Part shown: in pieces, positions 1-9,365 of the stretch
How the letters are laid out: every line of letters starts with the position of its first letter
How positions within the stretch are numbered: position 1 is the stretch's first letter
NCBI RefSeq assembly: GCF_017874735.1
Contig: NZ_JAGGLV010000019.1
Span: 85,740-149,739, forward strand
Length of the DNA: 64,000 nucleotides
Source: Paenibacillus silagei
Lineage (GTDB): Bacteria > Bacillota > Bacilli > Paenibacillales > Paenibacillaceae
Direction of reading: 5' to 3'
Notes under the pieces: generated by a model
Told to the model about the DNA's origin: nothing
Seen by the model: the letters and a program-made list of their open reading frames with translations, nothing else
The model's database searches: none
Translations under genes and position numbers: made by a program

Positions 1-2794
1 TGCGTCCGTAAACCTCTGGATCAAGGAACGGGATCAGCGACGTTCTCAGCTCACTGTAGAATTCTTCATACAGTCCCGCCTTCAGCAGCTCAAGCAAGTA
101 TTTATAGGACATGTGCAGGAAGTTCGATTCCCGCTCCTGCCAGCCTGCGGTGAACGCCCGGATGCGTCCGATCTCATGCCCCTCTTCCTCCAGTGATGCC
201 GAAGTCCGGTACATCGAGGTGACCGGATCGAACAGCCCGCTCTGCTTCACCTTGCTGTAGATAGCCTTGGCGGTCTGCTGATCCTCCAGTGTCTTCAGCC
301 AGCGGGTTGGGCCTTCCAGGAAATACGGCAGCGCCGAAGCCTCGAATTCTTCTACGACTGCCTTCGGCAGTCCATAGCCGCTGATGACCGGCTCGCCGGC
401 AGCACCCGTGACCGGCCGGAAGCGCGTAGCCTCGAAACGGAAATAGGTTGGCACCAGTCCGCCGCCCATGTCTACCGCACGCGCAATCCCCTGATCCACT
501 TTGTGCAGCCACTGCTCCAGCATTCCGCGGATCACTTCAAGGGAGACTTCGCCGGTCTCGCCCGTGATCCCGAACCGAACGGACGCCCGGTATGCCTCAC
601 GCGCTGCGGCCACACGGTCCCAATACGGGAACTCAGCCAGCGAACCGTCCAGCACTTCCGTTACAGCCTGGCCTACTTGTGTGAGCAGCGCCGCAATCTC
701 CGATGGAAGAGCCACTGTGGAAGGAAGCCCGGCACTGTTCTCCAGCGCTTCCGCCATGAAGACCAGCATCCGTTTCAGCTCCAGTGTCTCGCTCATGCCG
801 GAGCCCATCAGGCCCGGCAGTCCGTTCATCGCATCGTTCCAGCCCGGCTTGTTCGCCTCCATCTCCACACCCATACCGTATGGATCAAGCGTGGCGAATT
901 TGTTCAGGGCGAGCGACAGCATTTTCACAAACAGACTGGTCCGGTAGATCTCCCCGTGCCCGCCTTGTGTGCGCAGCCACTCGGTACCGGATGCCTTGCG
1001 CTTCAGCTTATGCAGCTTCTCCTCATCCTCCAGCAGTGCTCCGAACTGCCGCACCTTGCCGCCGCTGATCACGTACTTCTCGCTGCGCGGCAGGACATAG
1101 GCCGGAGAGTCGTAGAACGCATACGTCTCATCCCCGAACAGCAGCTCTCCAAGGCGCTCAGGATAAATATCCAGATAGCCTTCCACCAGGTCCAGGTTAT
1201 ACGTCCAGTGATCAGACCAGAACCCCTCGCCGAAGGCGGCTTCAATGTTCTGCTGCGACAACGCAAGCACCCCGCTGAGGAATTCCTGCTCACTTAGGGT
1301 TAACACGATCTGCTGATCGGCAATATAGTTAATCAGACTGCCTGCGGTGAAGCGTCCGGCCAGGAGCTGAGTAAGTCCCGCATGCTGCTCTGCAAGCGCC
1401 CCGGTTAGCCATGCCTTAAGCTGCTCCTCCGCACCCGGCAGAATCTCGAAGCTGGTGCCCTGTACACTGAGCGGGTTGTAGCCGTCTGCCTGAATCAGGC
1501 TATAGAACATTTTGATATTGAAGCTGCCCACCTTGGGATGGAAAAAGACGTCGTTGCGGCGGTTCTGGTTCATATCGCGGAAATTCCCGTTCCCCTGCGA
1601 ATAATATTCGGGGGCCAGCGAGAAGAAGTTATAATCCCGTTCCATATCGCCATGCTTGCGGGAGTAGAGATGGACCACGAAGCCCTCTTCCCCATTGTCA
1701 AAGATAAACGGATATCCCCCGCGCAGGAAATTGTCGAGATAGGACTGGCGGCAATACGCGTCAAAGATCGGCGAGGACGTCCGGGTGGCGATATCCGCAG
1801 TTAACTCCTCGGTAAGCGCGGCAGCTTCAAGGGACTTGGCGGCAAAATACTCCTCACGGCACAGCTCCGCCGTCCGTTCATTAATCCGGGCAATATCATT
1901 CACATGCCCGATGATGGTGTTCAGCTTCAGCGAAGCCCCGGGGGCGAGCGTCCGGGCAGTGCCGCTAAATCCGCACGGCACCTTGTTGACCGGATACTGC
2001 GCCTGTGCCAGCAGCTCTGCCAGCGGAAGCGCCGCGAAGCGGTCAGGATAGGTCAGTGAAGTATTGCCGCCAAAGATCACTTCATAGTCTACCAGCGGAC
2101 GGAGCAGCTCCCCTTCTGCCGTAGAGGAGAGATAGAAATGCCCGCTCTCGATCTTGCCGATTTCGGCATCGTCATTCGTACCGGAGCGCAGCTTGTAGAA
2201 CGGAATTCCGTTCTCCAGATTGAACACATCCATCCAGCTGCGGAGCAGGTTCCCCATCTCCTTATAATTGCCGTTCGCCACCCCGAACGGAAGCACCTCC
2301 GGCAAACCATCCAGCAATTCTAACTCAAGCTCAGCCCCGCCGATATTCTGAATCTCCACCTGACGGACCAGCGCGGCATAATCATCCCCCGGAAGGTTGA
2401 AATAGTGGACTGTGGTCTTCAGGCCATGTCCGGCATGCGATTCCTCAATGGTCAGTCCGTTCGGCAGAATGGTCATGATCCGCTTGGCTGCCGGGTCGGG
2501 GCGGGCTGACTGGAACGGTTCATAGATTTCCGCTGTCCCCTTCAGCTTGATGAAGGTGCGGAAGCCGGTCGATGTTACATTCTTATAGGAAATATTCGCT
2601 GGCGAGAACTCCATGATCGGCGAGTTTTTGTCCCGCACGCCGAAGCTGCTAATCCCTTGGCCGCGGTTCACATAGAATGTCCACATCGGTATCCCCTTCA
2701 GTCCGGCAAGGCCCGGCAGGAAGCTGGCGAACGGCTTGCCTTCATGGAACTGCTCGATCACAAATTTTCCTGAGTCAAAAGTATAACGGCTCAT
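1..2794 (-). CDS. Glycoside phosphorylase, GH94/GH149/GH161 group (C-terminus outside window)
   Basis: Large cytosolic enzyme, no signal peptide; about 931 residues lie in the window and the C-terminus runs off base 1. It starts at ATG 2794 with AGGAGG-type ribosome site about 8 nt upstream. Around residue 650 it has KPGWNDAMNGLPG, the WND-containing loop that supplies the general acid aspartate in GH94-like inverting phosphorylases. Family knowledge: such enzymes phosphorolyse beta-glucans to sugar-1-phosphate; length, Paenibacillus context and a GH30 partner suggest GH161 (beta-1,3-glucan phosphorylase), but that sub-family call is from memory of the family. It follows the GH30 gene 43 nt downstream, probably in one operon under the LacI-type regulator. 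Confidence 0.75.
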   Translation of the reverse strand, partial: MSRYTFDSGKFVIEQFHEGKPFASFLPGLAGLKGIPMWTFYVNRGQGISSFGVRDKNSPIMEFSPANISYKNVTSTGFRTFIKLKGTAEIYEPFQSARPDPAAKRIMTILPNGLTIEESHAGHGLKTTVHYFNLPGDDYAALVRQVEIQNIGGAELELELLDGLPEVLPFGVANGNYKEMGNLLRSWMDVFNLENGIPFYKLRSGTNDDAEIGKIESGHFYLSSTAEGELLRPLVDYEVIFGGNTSLTYPDRFAALPLAELLAQAQYPVNKVPCGFSGTARTLAPGASLKLNTIIGHVNDIARINERTAELCREEYFAAKSLEAAALTEELTADIATRTSSPIFDAYCRQSYLDNFLRGGYPFIFDNGEEGFVVHLYSRKHGDMERDYNFFSLAPEYYSQGNGNFRDMNQNRRNDVFFHPKVGSFNIKMFYSLIQADGYNPLSVQGTSFEILPGAEEQLKAWLTGALAEQHAGLTQLLAGRFTAGSLINYIADQQIVLTLSEQEFLSGVLALSQQNIEAAFGEGFWSDHWTYNLDLVEGYLDIYPERLGELLFGDETYAFYDSPAYVLPRSEKYVISGGKVRQFGALLEDEEKLHKLKRKASGTEWLRTQGGHGEIYRTSLFVKMLSLALNKFATLDPYGMGVEMEANKPGWNDAMNGLPGLMGSGMSETLELKRMLVFMAEALENSAGLPSTVALPSEIAALLTQVGQAVTEVLDGSLAEFPYWDRVAAAREAYRASVRFGITGETGEVSLEVIRGMLEQWLHKVDQGIARAVDMGGGLVPTYFRFEATRFRPVTGAAGEPVISGYGLPKAVVEEFEASALPYFLEGPTRWLKTLEDQQTAKAIYSKVKQSGLFDPVTSMYRTSASLEEEGHEIGRIRAFTAGWQERESNFLHMSYKYLLELLKAGLYEEFYSELRTSLIPFLDPEVYGR

Positions 2795-2837
2795 ATTTAC
2801 TCCTCCTAAAATATCAATGAATACTTGCAGTGCAGGC

Positions 2838-4181
2838 CTACCCCTGTGTAATCAGATGTGTCGCAATAGAGTGCGCAGGCAGCGTGCATTCGGCAGTCTC
2901 AGCGCCCAGTCCCAGCGTCAGCGTACGTGCTTCCCCGCCTTCGTTCATCAGCACCACAGCGAGACTGCCGTCCGGATTGCGGAACGCAGCCGACAGCACA
3001 TCTGCCGCTGCCGATTCAATCCCGATCCGCACGGCACCCGGGGCGATGAATTTGCTGAAATGCCCGATGTAGTAATACGAGCTGTTGTAGTGGACCTCGT
3101 CAGTAGCCGTATCCGCGATCACCGGAGCATCGCAGAGATTGCCCACATGGTTCGGCCCGCCCGTCTCATCCAGCACCAGATTCCAGTCCAGGTAGCCTTC
3201 GGTCCAGGCATTCAGATCGCCGATCATATTGCGGCCGTAGCGCTCGCCCGTGAACCATTCGCCCAGACGCACGCCGCCCTCCTGACAGCCCTCGGTGAAC
3301 AGCACATGCTTATCCGGGAAAAGCTCATGCACCTGCTCCACATTCCCGAACTCCTCGCCGCCGTACCAGTGGATACCGGTCCCCCAGACATACTGTGCAG
3401 CTTCCGGGTCCGACAGAATCGGGGTCACGCGCTCGACCATAATGTCGCGGTTATGATCCCAGATCACGATGTTCACATCGCCCATTCCGGCTTCGTGCAT
3501 CAGGGGGCCGAGATGGTTTTTGACAAAATCACGCTCTTCCTCAGCACTGTACACACAGGAATCCCAAGTCTGCACCGCAGCCGGCTCATTCTGCACTGAG
3601 ACAGCCCAGACCGGAACGCCTTCCTTGCGGTAGGCCTCGATGAATTTGGTATAATACCGCGCCCAGACCGGCGCATACTCCGGCTTCAGCGAGCCGCCGT
3701 TGTTCATCTCCCCGTTCGTCTTCATCCAGGCGGGAGGGCTCCACGGGGAGGCCAGCATGGTGAACGGTCCGCCCCGGACCTCCATGGCATCCTTAATCAG
3801 CGGCAGCACCCACTTATGGTCACGCGCGATATCGAAGGTCTTAAGCTCCGTATCCCCATCCTCCACATACGTATAATTACCGAGTGCGAAGTCACAGCTA
3901 TGGATATGCACACGGCCCATACTGTAATTCAGCCCGTCTACCGGGTCAAAATACCGCCGGATGACCTCCGAACGCTTCGCCGGACTCATCCGGGACAAGG
4001 TATACGCCGCTGCTTCTGTGAATGCGCCGCCAAAACCAATAATGGTCTGGAACGCCTGCTCCGGGTGCAGCACGATATCTGCTTTTGCCGCTGCGCCCTC
4101 TGCGCTGAACTGAATGCCATCCTTGCGACTCAGGCGATCTCCTGTATCTTTGGCGGTGACTACGGTTTGAACGGTTGTCAT
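2838..4181 (-). CDS. GH30 family beta-glucosidase / glucosylceramidase-like
   Basis: A 447-residue retaining glycoside hydrolase. The GH30 hallmarks are visible: acid/base Glu in SVQNEP (about residue 199) and nucleophile Glu in VLFTEG (about residue 297), plus IGFGGAFTEAA near the N-terminus and an all-beta C-terminal domain. No signal peptide, so it probably acts in the cytosol on imported oligosaccharides. A GTG three codons upstream would overlap the AAAGGAG ribosome site, so ATG 4181 is preferred. It is first gene of the operon with the phosphorylase, and a palindromic operator lies 49 nt upstream. Specificity (beta-1,6- or beta-1,3-glucan, or beta-glucoside) cannot be read from sequence. 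Confidence 0.88.
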   Translation of the reverse strand: MTTVQTVVTAKDTGDRLSRKDGIQFSAEGAAAKADIVLHPEQAFQTIIGFGGAFTEAAAYTLSRMSPAKRSEVIRRYFDPVDGLNYSMGRVHIHSCDFALGNYTYVEDGDTELKTFDIARDHKWVLPLIKDAMEVRGGPFTMLASPWSPPAWMKTNGEMNNGGSLKPEYAPVWARYYTKFIEAYRKEGVPVWAVSVQNEPAAVQTWDSCVYSAEEERDFVKNHLGPLMHEAGMGDVNIVIWDHNRDIMVERVTPILSDPEAAQYVWGTGIHWYGGEEFGNVEQVHELFPDKHVLFTEGCQEGGVRLGEWFTGERYGRNMIGDLNAWTEGYLDWNLVLDETGGPNHVGNLCDAPVIADTATDEVHYNSSYYYIGHFSKFIAPGAVRIGIESAAADVLSAAFRNPDGSLAVVLMNEGGEARTLTLGLGAETAECTLPAHSIATHLITQG

Positions 4182-4229
4182 GTCTATCACTCCTTTATTA
4201 TTTTTGCTAGGCGAAACCAGGGACGAAAG

Positions 4230-4251
4230 AAATCGAAACCGGTTTCGATTT
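4230..4251. promoter_or_regulatory. LacI-family operator, 22-bp perfect palindrome
   Basis: Perfect inverted repeat with core ATCGAAACC/GGTTTCGAT and central CG, the typical form of LacI/GalR operators. It sits between the stop of the LacI-type regulator gene and the start of the GH30 gene, 49 nt upstream of the latter, so the regulator probably represses the GH30-phosphorylase operon. Confidence 0.8.
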
Positions 4252-4290
4252 TGCCGAAAAAAAAGGTATTCCTGAATGTACGCATCTTCA

Positions 4291-5304
4291 TCACATGCGC
4301 GGCGGTGCGCAGGAATCCCTCACAATAATCTCCACAGGCAGCACAAGTGCTTCCTGAGCCGTACCTGGACCGTTCATACATGCCAGCAGCAGCTCCGCCG
4401 CCCGGGTCCCCAACATCTCAGTATTCTGGCGTACAGTGGTCAGCGCAGGCGTAACGTATCCGGCAAGCTCAATGTCGTCATAGCCCATCACAGAGACATC
4501 CTCCGGCACCGCAAGCCCCTGATCCTTGGCCGCCATTACCGCACCCAGAGCCAGCAAGTCACCCGAAGCAAAAACAGCCGTCGGCCGCTGCGGCAACGCC
4601 AGCAGACGCTTCATTGCACCATAACCATTCTCCAGCGCGTAGAAGGCTCCCTCGGCCACATATTCATCCGGCACCTCAAGTCCCTGCTGCTCCATCGCTG
4701 TTCTGTACCCCAGCTCCCGCTGCTGTCCCGGATAGGTGTTCCCGCCTCCCGAGATATGGGCAATCCGGCGGTGTCCAAGACTGACCAGATACTCCACGGC
4801 CTGCAGCGCACCCGTCATGTTATCCGAGCAGACGGTATGCGACAGCTCCGTCTCGAAATCGAGCACCACGGTCGGAATATCACTCTCCAGCAGCTCCCGG
4901 AAATACGGGTCATCATAATCAGAGAGGAACACTACCACCCCGTCGACGCCGCGAATCCGGCAGTTCTCCAGATATCCGCTTTGCTTGCCGCCTACATCCT
5001 TCGAGATGAACATGAGGGCATAGCCCTTGGCTACGGCAACCTGCTTGAAGCTCTCAATCACTGCGCTGAAAAAAGGATGGCGGATTCCCGCCCCCGTATT
5101 CTCCACAAACAGCACACCGATGGTCCAGGATTTCTTGGTCGTCAGTGTACGTGCATGCGCATTGGGAAGATACCCCATCTCCCGGGCGGTACGCAGAATC
5201 TCCTCACGCGTCTTCTCCCGCACATCGGAATAGTTATTGAACGCCTTGGACACTGTGGTTGGTGAGTAGCCGGTCCTTTTGGCAATATCGTATATCGTGG
5301 TCAT
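4291..5304 (-). CDS. LacI/GalR-family transcriptional regulator
   Basis: A 337-residue regulator. The N-terminal helix-turn-helix reads TTIYDIAKRTGYSPTTVSKA, followed by the hinge helix (PNAHARTL) and a periplasmic-binding-protein-like sugar sensor domain. ATG 5304 is chosen because it begins at the conserved HTH and has GGGAG upstream; the longer frame to 5373 would overlap the neighbouring gene. The gene lies directly upstream of and codirectional with the GH30-phosphorylase genes, and a LacI-type palindrome lies after its stop codon. It is probably a local repressor of beta-glucan or oligosaccharide use; the inducer is unknown. Confidence 0.88.
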   Translation of the reverse strand: MTTIYDIAKRTGYSPTTVSKAFNNYSDVREKTREEILRTAREMGYLPNAHARTLTTKKSWTIGVLFVENTGAGIRHPFFSAVIESFKQVAVAKGYALMFISKDVGGKQSGYLENCRIRGVDGVVVFLSDYDDPYFRELLESDIPTVVLDFETELSHTVCSDNMTGALQAVEYLVSLGHRRIAHISGGGNTYPGQQRELGYRTAMEQQGLEVPDEYVAEGAFYALENGYGAMKRLLALPQRPTAVFASGDLLALGAVMAAKDQGLAVPEDVSVMGYDDIELAGYVTPALTTVRQNTEMLGTRAAELLLACMNGPGTAQEALVLPVEIIVRDSCAPPRM

Positions 5305-5356
5305 TTCCGGTTCACTCCCGCAGCTCAATGAAAGCCCTTTTATGTTCACTGACATT

Positions 5357-5845
5357 CTAACTTCTTTCGGCACGGCCGTCCAGTATAAAATATCTTTGGA
5401 CCTCAGGCAGCAGCGTCAAGATCTGAATCAGCATTCCCAGTGACATATAGAACACATGAATCAAGCTGACCATGTTCCACATGTAGGTCTGCACCATAAT
5501 CCAGATAATCTGGCCGAAGCCGATATAGAGCGAAAAGCTCCAGGCCGCATGCCGCTCCTTGAACGGTGTCAAGGCGTAGCTCCAAGCCCACTGCGGCTGC
5601 TTCCAGAGACCGTACAGCACGAGCAGCGGGAGCACGCCGAATACGAACAACAGCAGCAGCCCAGGGACGGCAAAGCTGTGAAAGGGCATTCGTACCATTG
5701 CAGAGGCCGGCATGCCGAGCAATTCCCCGCTGGGATCAGTTAGCAGCGCCAGCCCGCCTGCGATGGCCCCCAAGCCCAAAAACCCTTGAAGTACCAGCAG
5801 CACCCTAACAGCACCTGGCGTTTTTTTAGCAGCGTTCATCCTCAT
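5357..5845 (-). CDS. Small integral membrane protein, unknown function
   Basis: 162 residues with about four hydrophobic helices: near residues 14-35 (VRVLLVLQGFLGLGAIAGGL), 58-80, 98-118 and 125-145. No motif I can assign. Start ATG is preceded by GGGGAATGAGGA; a second in-frame ATG two codons on is possible. It ends 52 nt before the LacI-type gene and reads in the same direction, but nothing else links the two. Confidence 0.7.
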   Translation of the reverse strand: MRMNAAKKTPGAVRVLLVLQGFLGLGAIAGGLALLTDPSGELLGMPASAMVRMPFHSFAVPGLLLLFVFGVLPLLVLYGLWKQPQWAWSYALTPFKERHAAWSFSLYIGFGQIIWIMVQTYMWNMVSLIHVFYMSLGMLIQILTLLPEVQRYFILDGRAERS

Positions 5846-6146
5846 TCCTCATTCCCCATTTCAGGCACCTATTTTCCGGCTACGGATTAGGGCTATTTCT
5901 GGTTAGCGCCTATGCTTTATTGAGATTTTACAGATTTCTCCTCAAGATTGCCGGGAAAGAAATCACACTCTGGAAAATTTGCATGATGTGCCTGCTGTGT
6001 GAATGTCTGCGGTTTACGCTATACTAGTATCAATTAGGACAACTCCTGACATTAAAGCGGACGCATGCAAGCAGATGCATTTATCATTCACAATACAGAA
6101 GGGATTGGACGGTTGCGGCTTAAGGCTGCTTCTGCCAAGTACACTT
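5846..6146. other. Intergenic region, divergent promoters presumed
   Basis: About 300 nt between the divergent membrane-protein and HNH genes. TATACT at about 6021 could be a -10 element but I see no good -35. Nothing else recognised. Confidence 0.4.
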
Positions 6147-6962
6147 ATGACTGAGATTACAACTCTACCTCCATCCAAAAAATGCGCGTACTGCCATCAG
6201 CTTAAGCCGCTCGCTGAATTCCGCCGGCGCACAGGCAAGCGCGCCAAAGGCGTGTCCCGGCGCGGAGCGTGCCGGGAATGCCGCAAGCTCCGCGAGGCCG
6301 AGGCTTCCTTGCCGCCAGTGCGGGCAAGCGTAGCCCCTGCCCTGCCGGAGCGCCAGGCCGGACCGGCCGGTCCCCTCAAGCGGGACAAGGGGCCGGTCTC
6401 TATCTCCAAGGCAGCTGCGCCCGAGAAGGCAAAGCCGCCCATGGCCCAGCCCCGTCCAGCCTCCCGGCCGGAACGTGCCGGGGACACCAGAGGCAGCGCG
6501 GGCACGGCCGGCCATAAGGGCAAGGCGCGTCCCCGGCATGCCGCCGAGACCGGGCGCAGCCTTCCGCAGCAGCGCGGGCCGAAGCCCGATCCGCAGGATG
6601 CCTCTGCCCTGATTCCTTCGGCCAAGGGCATGATTCTCATGCGCGGGCACAGCGATAAGGGCCGCCGCTGGCATCAGGAGATCGACCTTGAGCTTGCCGT
6701 GACACTGGTCAAGGAGCATGCGGCCATCGTCGTGAACCGGCGTACGATCCGCCGCTTGTACAGCAATAAGGACTTCCGCGCCTATATTTTGACGAGGGAC
6801 AACTATACCTGTTATTTCTGCGGTCAATACGGGGATACCATCGATCATCTGCTCCCCCGCGCCAAAGGCGGGCATACTACGCCGGATAACTGCGTCTGTG
6901 CCTGCAATTTATGCAATCAGACGAAGGCTGACCAGTTGGTGGAGCAATTCATGAGCCGGTAA
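6147..6962 (+). CDS. HNH endonuclease-family protein with N-terminal zinc-binding motif
   Basis: About 271 residues from ATG 6147. N-terminal CAYC...CREC (about residues 13-45) looks like a zinc site. A proline-, arginine- and alanine-rich disordered-looking linker of about 100 residues follows. The C-terminal HNH nuclease domain contains YTCYFCG, then DTIDHLLPRAKGG and NCVCACNLCNQTK, i.e. the two CxxC zinc pairs with a DH catalytic core. No intron, intein or restriction partner is nearby, so it is free-standing. The start is uncertain: no clear ribosome site precedes 6147, and the frame is open back to 6003. The last 14 nt overlap the convergent ywbE gene. Confidence 0.8.
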   Translation: MTEITTLPPSKKCAYCHQLKPLAEFRRRTGKRAKGVSRRGACRECRKLREAEASLPPVRASVAPALPERQAGPAGPLKRDKGPVSISKAAAPEKAKPPMAQPRPASRPERAGDTRGSAGTAGHKGKARPRHAAETGRSLPQQRGPKPDPQDASALIPSAKGMILMRGHSDKGRRWHQEIDLELAVTLVKEHAAIVVNRRTIRRLYSNKDFRAYILTRDNYTCYFCGQYGDTIDHLLPRAKGGHTTPDNCVCACNLCNQTKADQLVEQFMSR

Positions 6963-7146
6963 TGTTCTTGACCCGTCCAACCTGACCGTCCGCCAGGCGC
7001 ACCTTGATCCCGTGCGGATGGCGGGGCGAGTTAGTCAGGATGTCTTTCACTGTGCCGTGCGTGAGCTTGCCGGTCGCCTGATCCTGCTTCAGTACGATGT
7101 CTACCTGAATGCCGGGGCGGATATCCGCTCTTACTTGTCCGTTCAT
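6949..7146 (-). CDS. ywbE: YwbE family protein
   Basis: 65 residues matching the conserved small YwbE (DUF2196) family: RADIRPGIQVDIVLKQDQ, TGKLTHGTVKDILT, HPHGIKVRL and GQVGRVK. The function of the family is not established; the beta-rich fold suggests an SH3-like or nucleic-acid-associated protein. The ATG is preceded by AAAGGAGAG. It ends 14 nt inside the convergent HNH gene. Confidence 0.88.
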   Translation of the reverse strand: MNGQVRADIRPGIQVDIVLKQDQATGKLTHGTVKDILTNSPRHPHGIKVRLADGQVGRVKNITGS

Positions 7147-7218
7147 AATACACTCTCCTTTCGTTAATATTTGCGTTATATATCGTCTACTTTCTCTTAC
7201 AGATAAGGATGAACAGCC

Positions 7219-7521
7219 ATGGCTTTTGGAATCAACCGGGCGGAATTAACCCGCTGGAAACAGGCCGTCTCCGCAGGGGAGATTGCGTTCCTGACCCATT
7301 ACTGGATCGATAAACGCTACCCAGAGATCACAACAGTCACCAAGGTGGGCTGCAGCGATCTGCCCCGCCTGCGGGAGTGGTGCAGGAAGCACGGTCTCCC
7401 GGCGCGGTATATCCATAACCGCCAGCCGTTCCCCCACTTCGACCTCATGGGCCCGAAGCAGGCGGAGATTCTCAGGCAGGAGGGCTTATGGGAGCACCTG
7501 GAACGCTTCCGTATGCTCTGA
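7219..7521 (+). CDS. Conserved small protein, YneQ-like
   Basis: 100 residues, soluble, with conserved-looking stretches ITTVTKVGCSDLPRLREWC and PHFDLMGPKQAEIL. The N-terminus MAFGINRAELTRWKQAVSAG resembles the Bacillus YneQ family as I remember it. AAGGATG precedes the ATG. Function unknown. It is convergent with sdaAA, 37 nt away. Confidence 0.7.
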   Translation: MAFGINRAELTRWKQAVSAGEIAFLTHYWIDKRYPEITTVTKVGCSDLPRLREWCRKHGLPARYIHNRQPFPHFDLMGPKQAEILRQEGLWEHLERFRML

Positions 7522-7558
7522 TGAACGGCAGACTGCAAGAGCGCCTGTGACCGGGAGG

Positions 7559-8437
7559 TTATTTCGGGTTCCGCAGATCCTTCATAATCCGGCGGCCGGT
7601 CGGGGTCTGGGCCAGCCCGCCCCCTGCCGTCTCCCGGTGCTTCTCAGGCATCGCAGAGCCGACCTCCAGCATGACCTTAATCACTTCATCGGACGGAATC
7701 ACGCTGCGGACGCCAGCCAGGGCCATATCCGCCGCTGCAAGCGCCGTAACGGCACCGAAGCCGTTGCGGACAATGCATGGAATCTCCACAAGTCCGCCTA
7801 CCGGATCACAGATCAGCCCCAGTGTATTTTTGAGCGCAAGACCTACTGCATGTACAGCCTGTGCCGGAGTCCCGCCGCGCATCTCGGTCAAGGCTCCGGC
7901 CGCCATACCGATCGCTGAGCCCACCTCGGCCTGACAGCCGCCTTCCGCACCCGATACAAAAGAATTATTAGCAATAACATACCCTATCGCTCCAGCCGCG
8001 AACAAACCGGAGACCATATAATCATCGTCCCAGCCGAAGCGCTCCTGACAGCTCAGGAACACACCGGGGATAATCCCGCAGGAGCCGGCAGTCGGTGTGG
8101 CAATAATCCGGCCCATAGAGGCGTTCACTTCGGAGACGGCAAGGGCATACGCCATCGCCTGGCCTGCCGGTCCCCCGAGACAAGGCTCATCCGCTGCATT
8201 ATAGGCGGCCACCCGCTGGGCATCCAGCCCTGTCAGGCCGCTGCGTGAGGTGGTGTCTTCGGTCATGCCGCGCTGCACCGCTTCCTTCATTACCCCGTAA
8301 TACTCGCGCATGGTGGCGAATTCCTGCTCCTGGGAACGGCCGGATTCGGCGCTCTGCTCCTCAAGCATCAGAGCGCCGATCCCAAGCTCCCGCTCCCCGC
8401 ATAGTACAGCCAGCTGGCTGAGTGTTTGAAAATTCAT
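7559..8437 (-). CDS. sdaAA: L-serine dehydratase, iron-sulfur-dependent, alpha subunit
   Basis: 292 residues. Catalyses L-serine to pyruvate and ammonia with SdaAB, using an oxygen-labile 4Fe-4S cluster rather than PLP. Hallmarks: TPTAGSCGIIPG, GAEGGCQAEVGSA and LICDPVGGLVEIPC, which supply conserved cysteines, then a C-terminal DEVIKVMLEVG segment. It lies 20 nt downstream of sdaAB in the same orientation, so the two form one operon. Start ATG has GGGGAAGG upstream. Confidence 0.95.
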   Translation of the reverse strand: MNFQTLSQLAVLCGERELGIGALMLEEQSAESGRSQEQEFATMREYYGVMKEAVQRGMTEDTTSRSGLTGLDAQRVAAYNAADEPCLGGPAGQAMAYALAVSEVNASMGRIIATPTAGSCGIIPGVFLSCQERFGWDDDYMVSGLFAAGAIGYVIANNSFVSGAEGGCQAEVGSAIGMAAGALTEMRGGTPAQAVHAVGLALKNTLGLICDPVGGLVEIPCIVRNGFGAVTALAAADMALAGVRSVIPSDEVIKVMLEVGSAMPEKHRETAGGGLAQTPTGRRIMKDLRNPK

Positions 8438-8457
8438 GTTGTGATGTCCTTCCCCTT

Positions 8458-9150
8458 CTATGTCTGTTCTTGTGTAATGCCGTTCAAATCGACTACCTTG
8501 ACGCTCTTCACTGCCGGAAGCGCCCGCAGCTTCTCCAGCAGCTCCGCCGTGGCTGGCTCATCCAGCTCCAGCACCGTCAAGGCCGCCCCGCTGCGGTTCT
8601 TCCGGTCCAGTGACATATGTCCGATATTGAACTGTCCCTCCCGCATGACATCTGTGACACTGGCCAGTACACCCAGATAATCCATATGCTGAATCAGCAC
8701 CGTCGGGTACATGCCGGTCAGCTTCACACTGAAGCCGTCAATATCCACAATCTCAATATTGCCGCCGCCGATGGATGTGCCGGTTAGGGTCATCTCCGTC
8801 CCGCTCTCTCTGCCTGTAAGGCGCAGACGGACCGTATTGGGATGGGGAAACAGCCCCGTTCCCTGACCGAAGGAGATGCTCATCCCGGCTTCGGCCGCAA
8901 GCCCAATGGAATCCGGCAGCCGGTGGTCGTCCGTGGCGAAGTCAAGCAGACCTCCGGCGATCGCCCGGTCTGTCCCGTGTCCCTGATAAGTCGCGGCAAA
9001 AGAACCGAAGAACGTAACCTCGGCCTCTCGCGGCAGCTCACCAAGCACCTGCCTTGCGGCCCGCCCGATCCGCGCGGCTCCCGCTGTATGAGAACTGGAA
9101 GGCCCGACCATGGCCGGGCCTATAATTGAGAATACATCTTTAAATCTCAT
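8458..9150 (-). CDS. sdaAB: L-serine dehydratase, iron-sulfur-dependent, beta subunit
   Basis: 230 residues. The N-terminal domain carries GPSSSHTAGAARIGR, the serine dehydratase beta signature, and the C-terminal ~70 residues (YLGVLASVTDVM onward) form an ACT-type regulatory domain. It forms the heteromeric enzyme with SdaAA encoded just downstream. ATG 9150 is preceded by GGGAG. Length is normal for the family. Confidence 0.95.
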   Translation of the reverse strand: MRFKDVFSIIGPAMVGPSSSHTAGAARIGRAARQVLGELPREAEVTFFGSFAATYQGHGTDRAIAGGLLDFATDDHRLPDSIGLAAEAGMSISFGQGTGLFPHPNTVRLRLTGRESGTEMTLTGTSIGGGNIEIVDIDGFSVKLTGMYPTVLIQHMDYLGVLASVTDVMREGQFNIGHMSLDRKNRSGAALTVLELDEPATAELLEKLRALPAVKSVKVVDLNGITQEQT

Positions 9151-9284
9151 AGTTCTGGTCTCCCGCTATCTGAATTCGGCCATGTACAGCGAATAGCGAA
9201 TGATGTAATGATGTCCATCCGTTCATTGTACAGCACCTATATATTATACTGCGTCCGCACCAAAGCTACACTATTACATGAATT

Positions 9285-9365
9285 GTGACCTATTATTCGC
9301 TGCTCTGTGAGTGGAAACGGCTTTGCCGTCCTTACAAAGGACGGTACCGTTTCAGCGAGAAATAG
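9285..9365 (+). other. Dispersed-element mini-ORF, copy 1 (start doubtful)
   Basis: A 26-codon frame GTG...TAG ending in the shared peptide WKRLCRPYKGRYRFSEK. The GTG has no ribosome site, so translation is doubtful. Other copies of this frame are at 9919, 49595, 56249 and 62260. Confidence 0.3.

Noticed and set aside
503..1297. 264-residue + strand frame within the phosphorylase gene
   Set aside because: Antisense shadow of a long well-supported gene.
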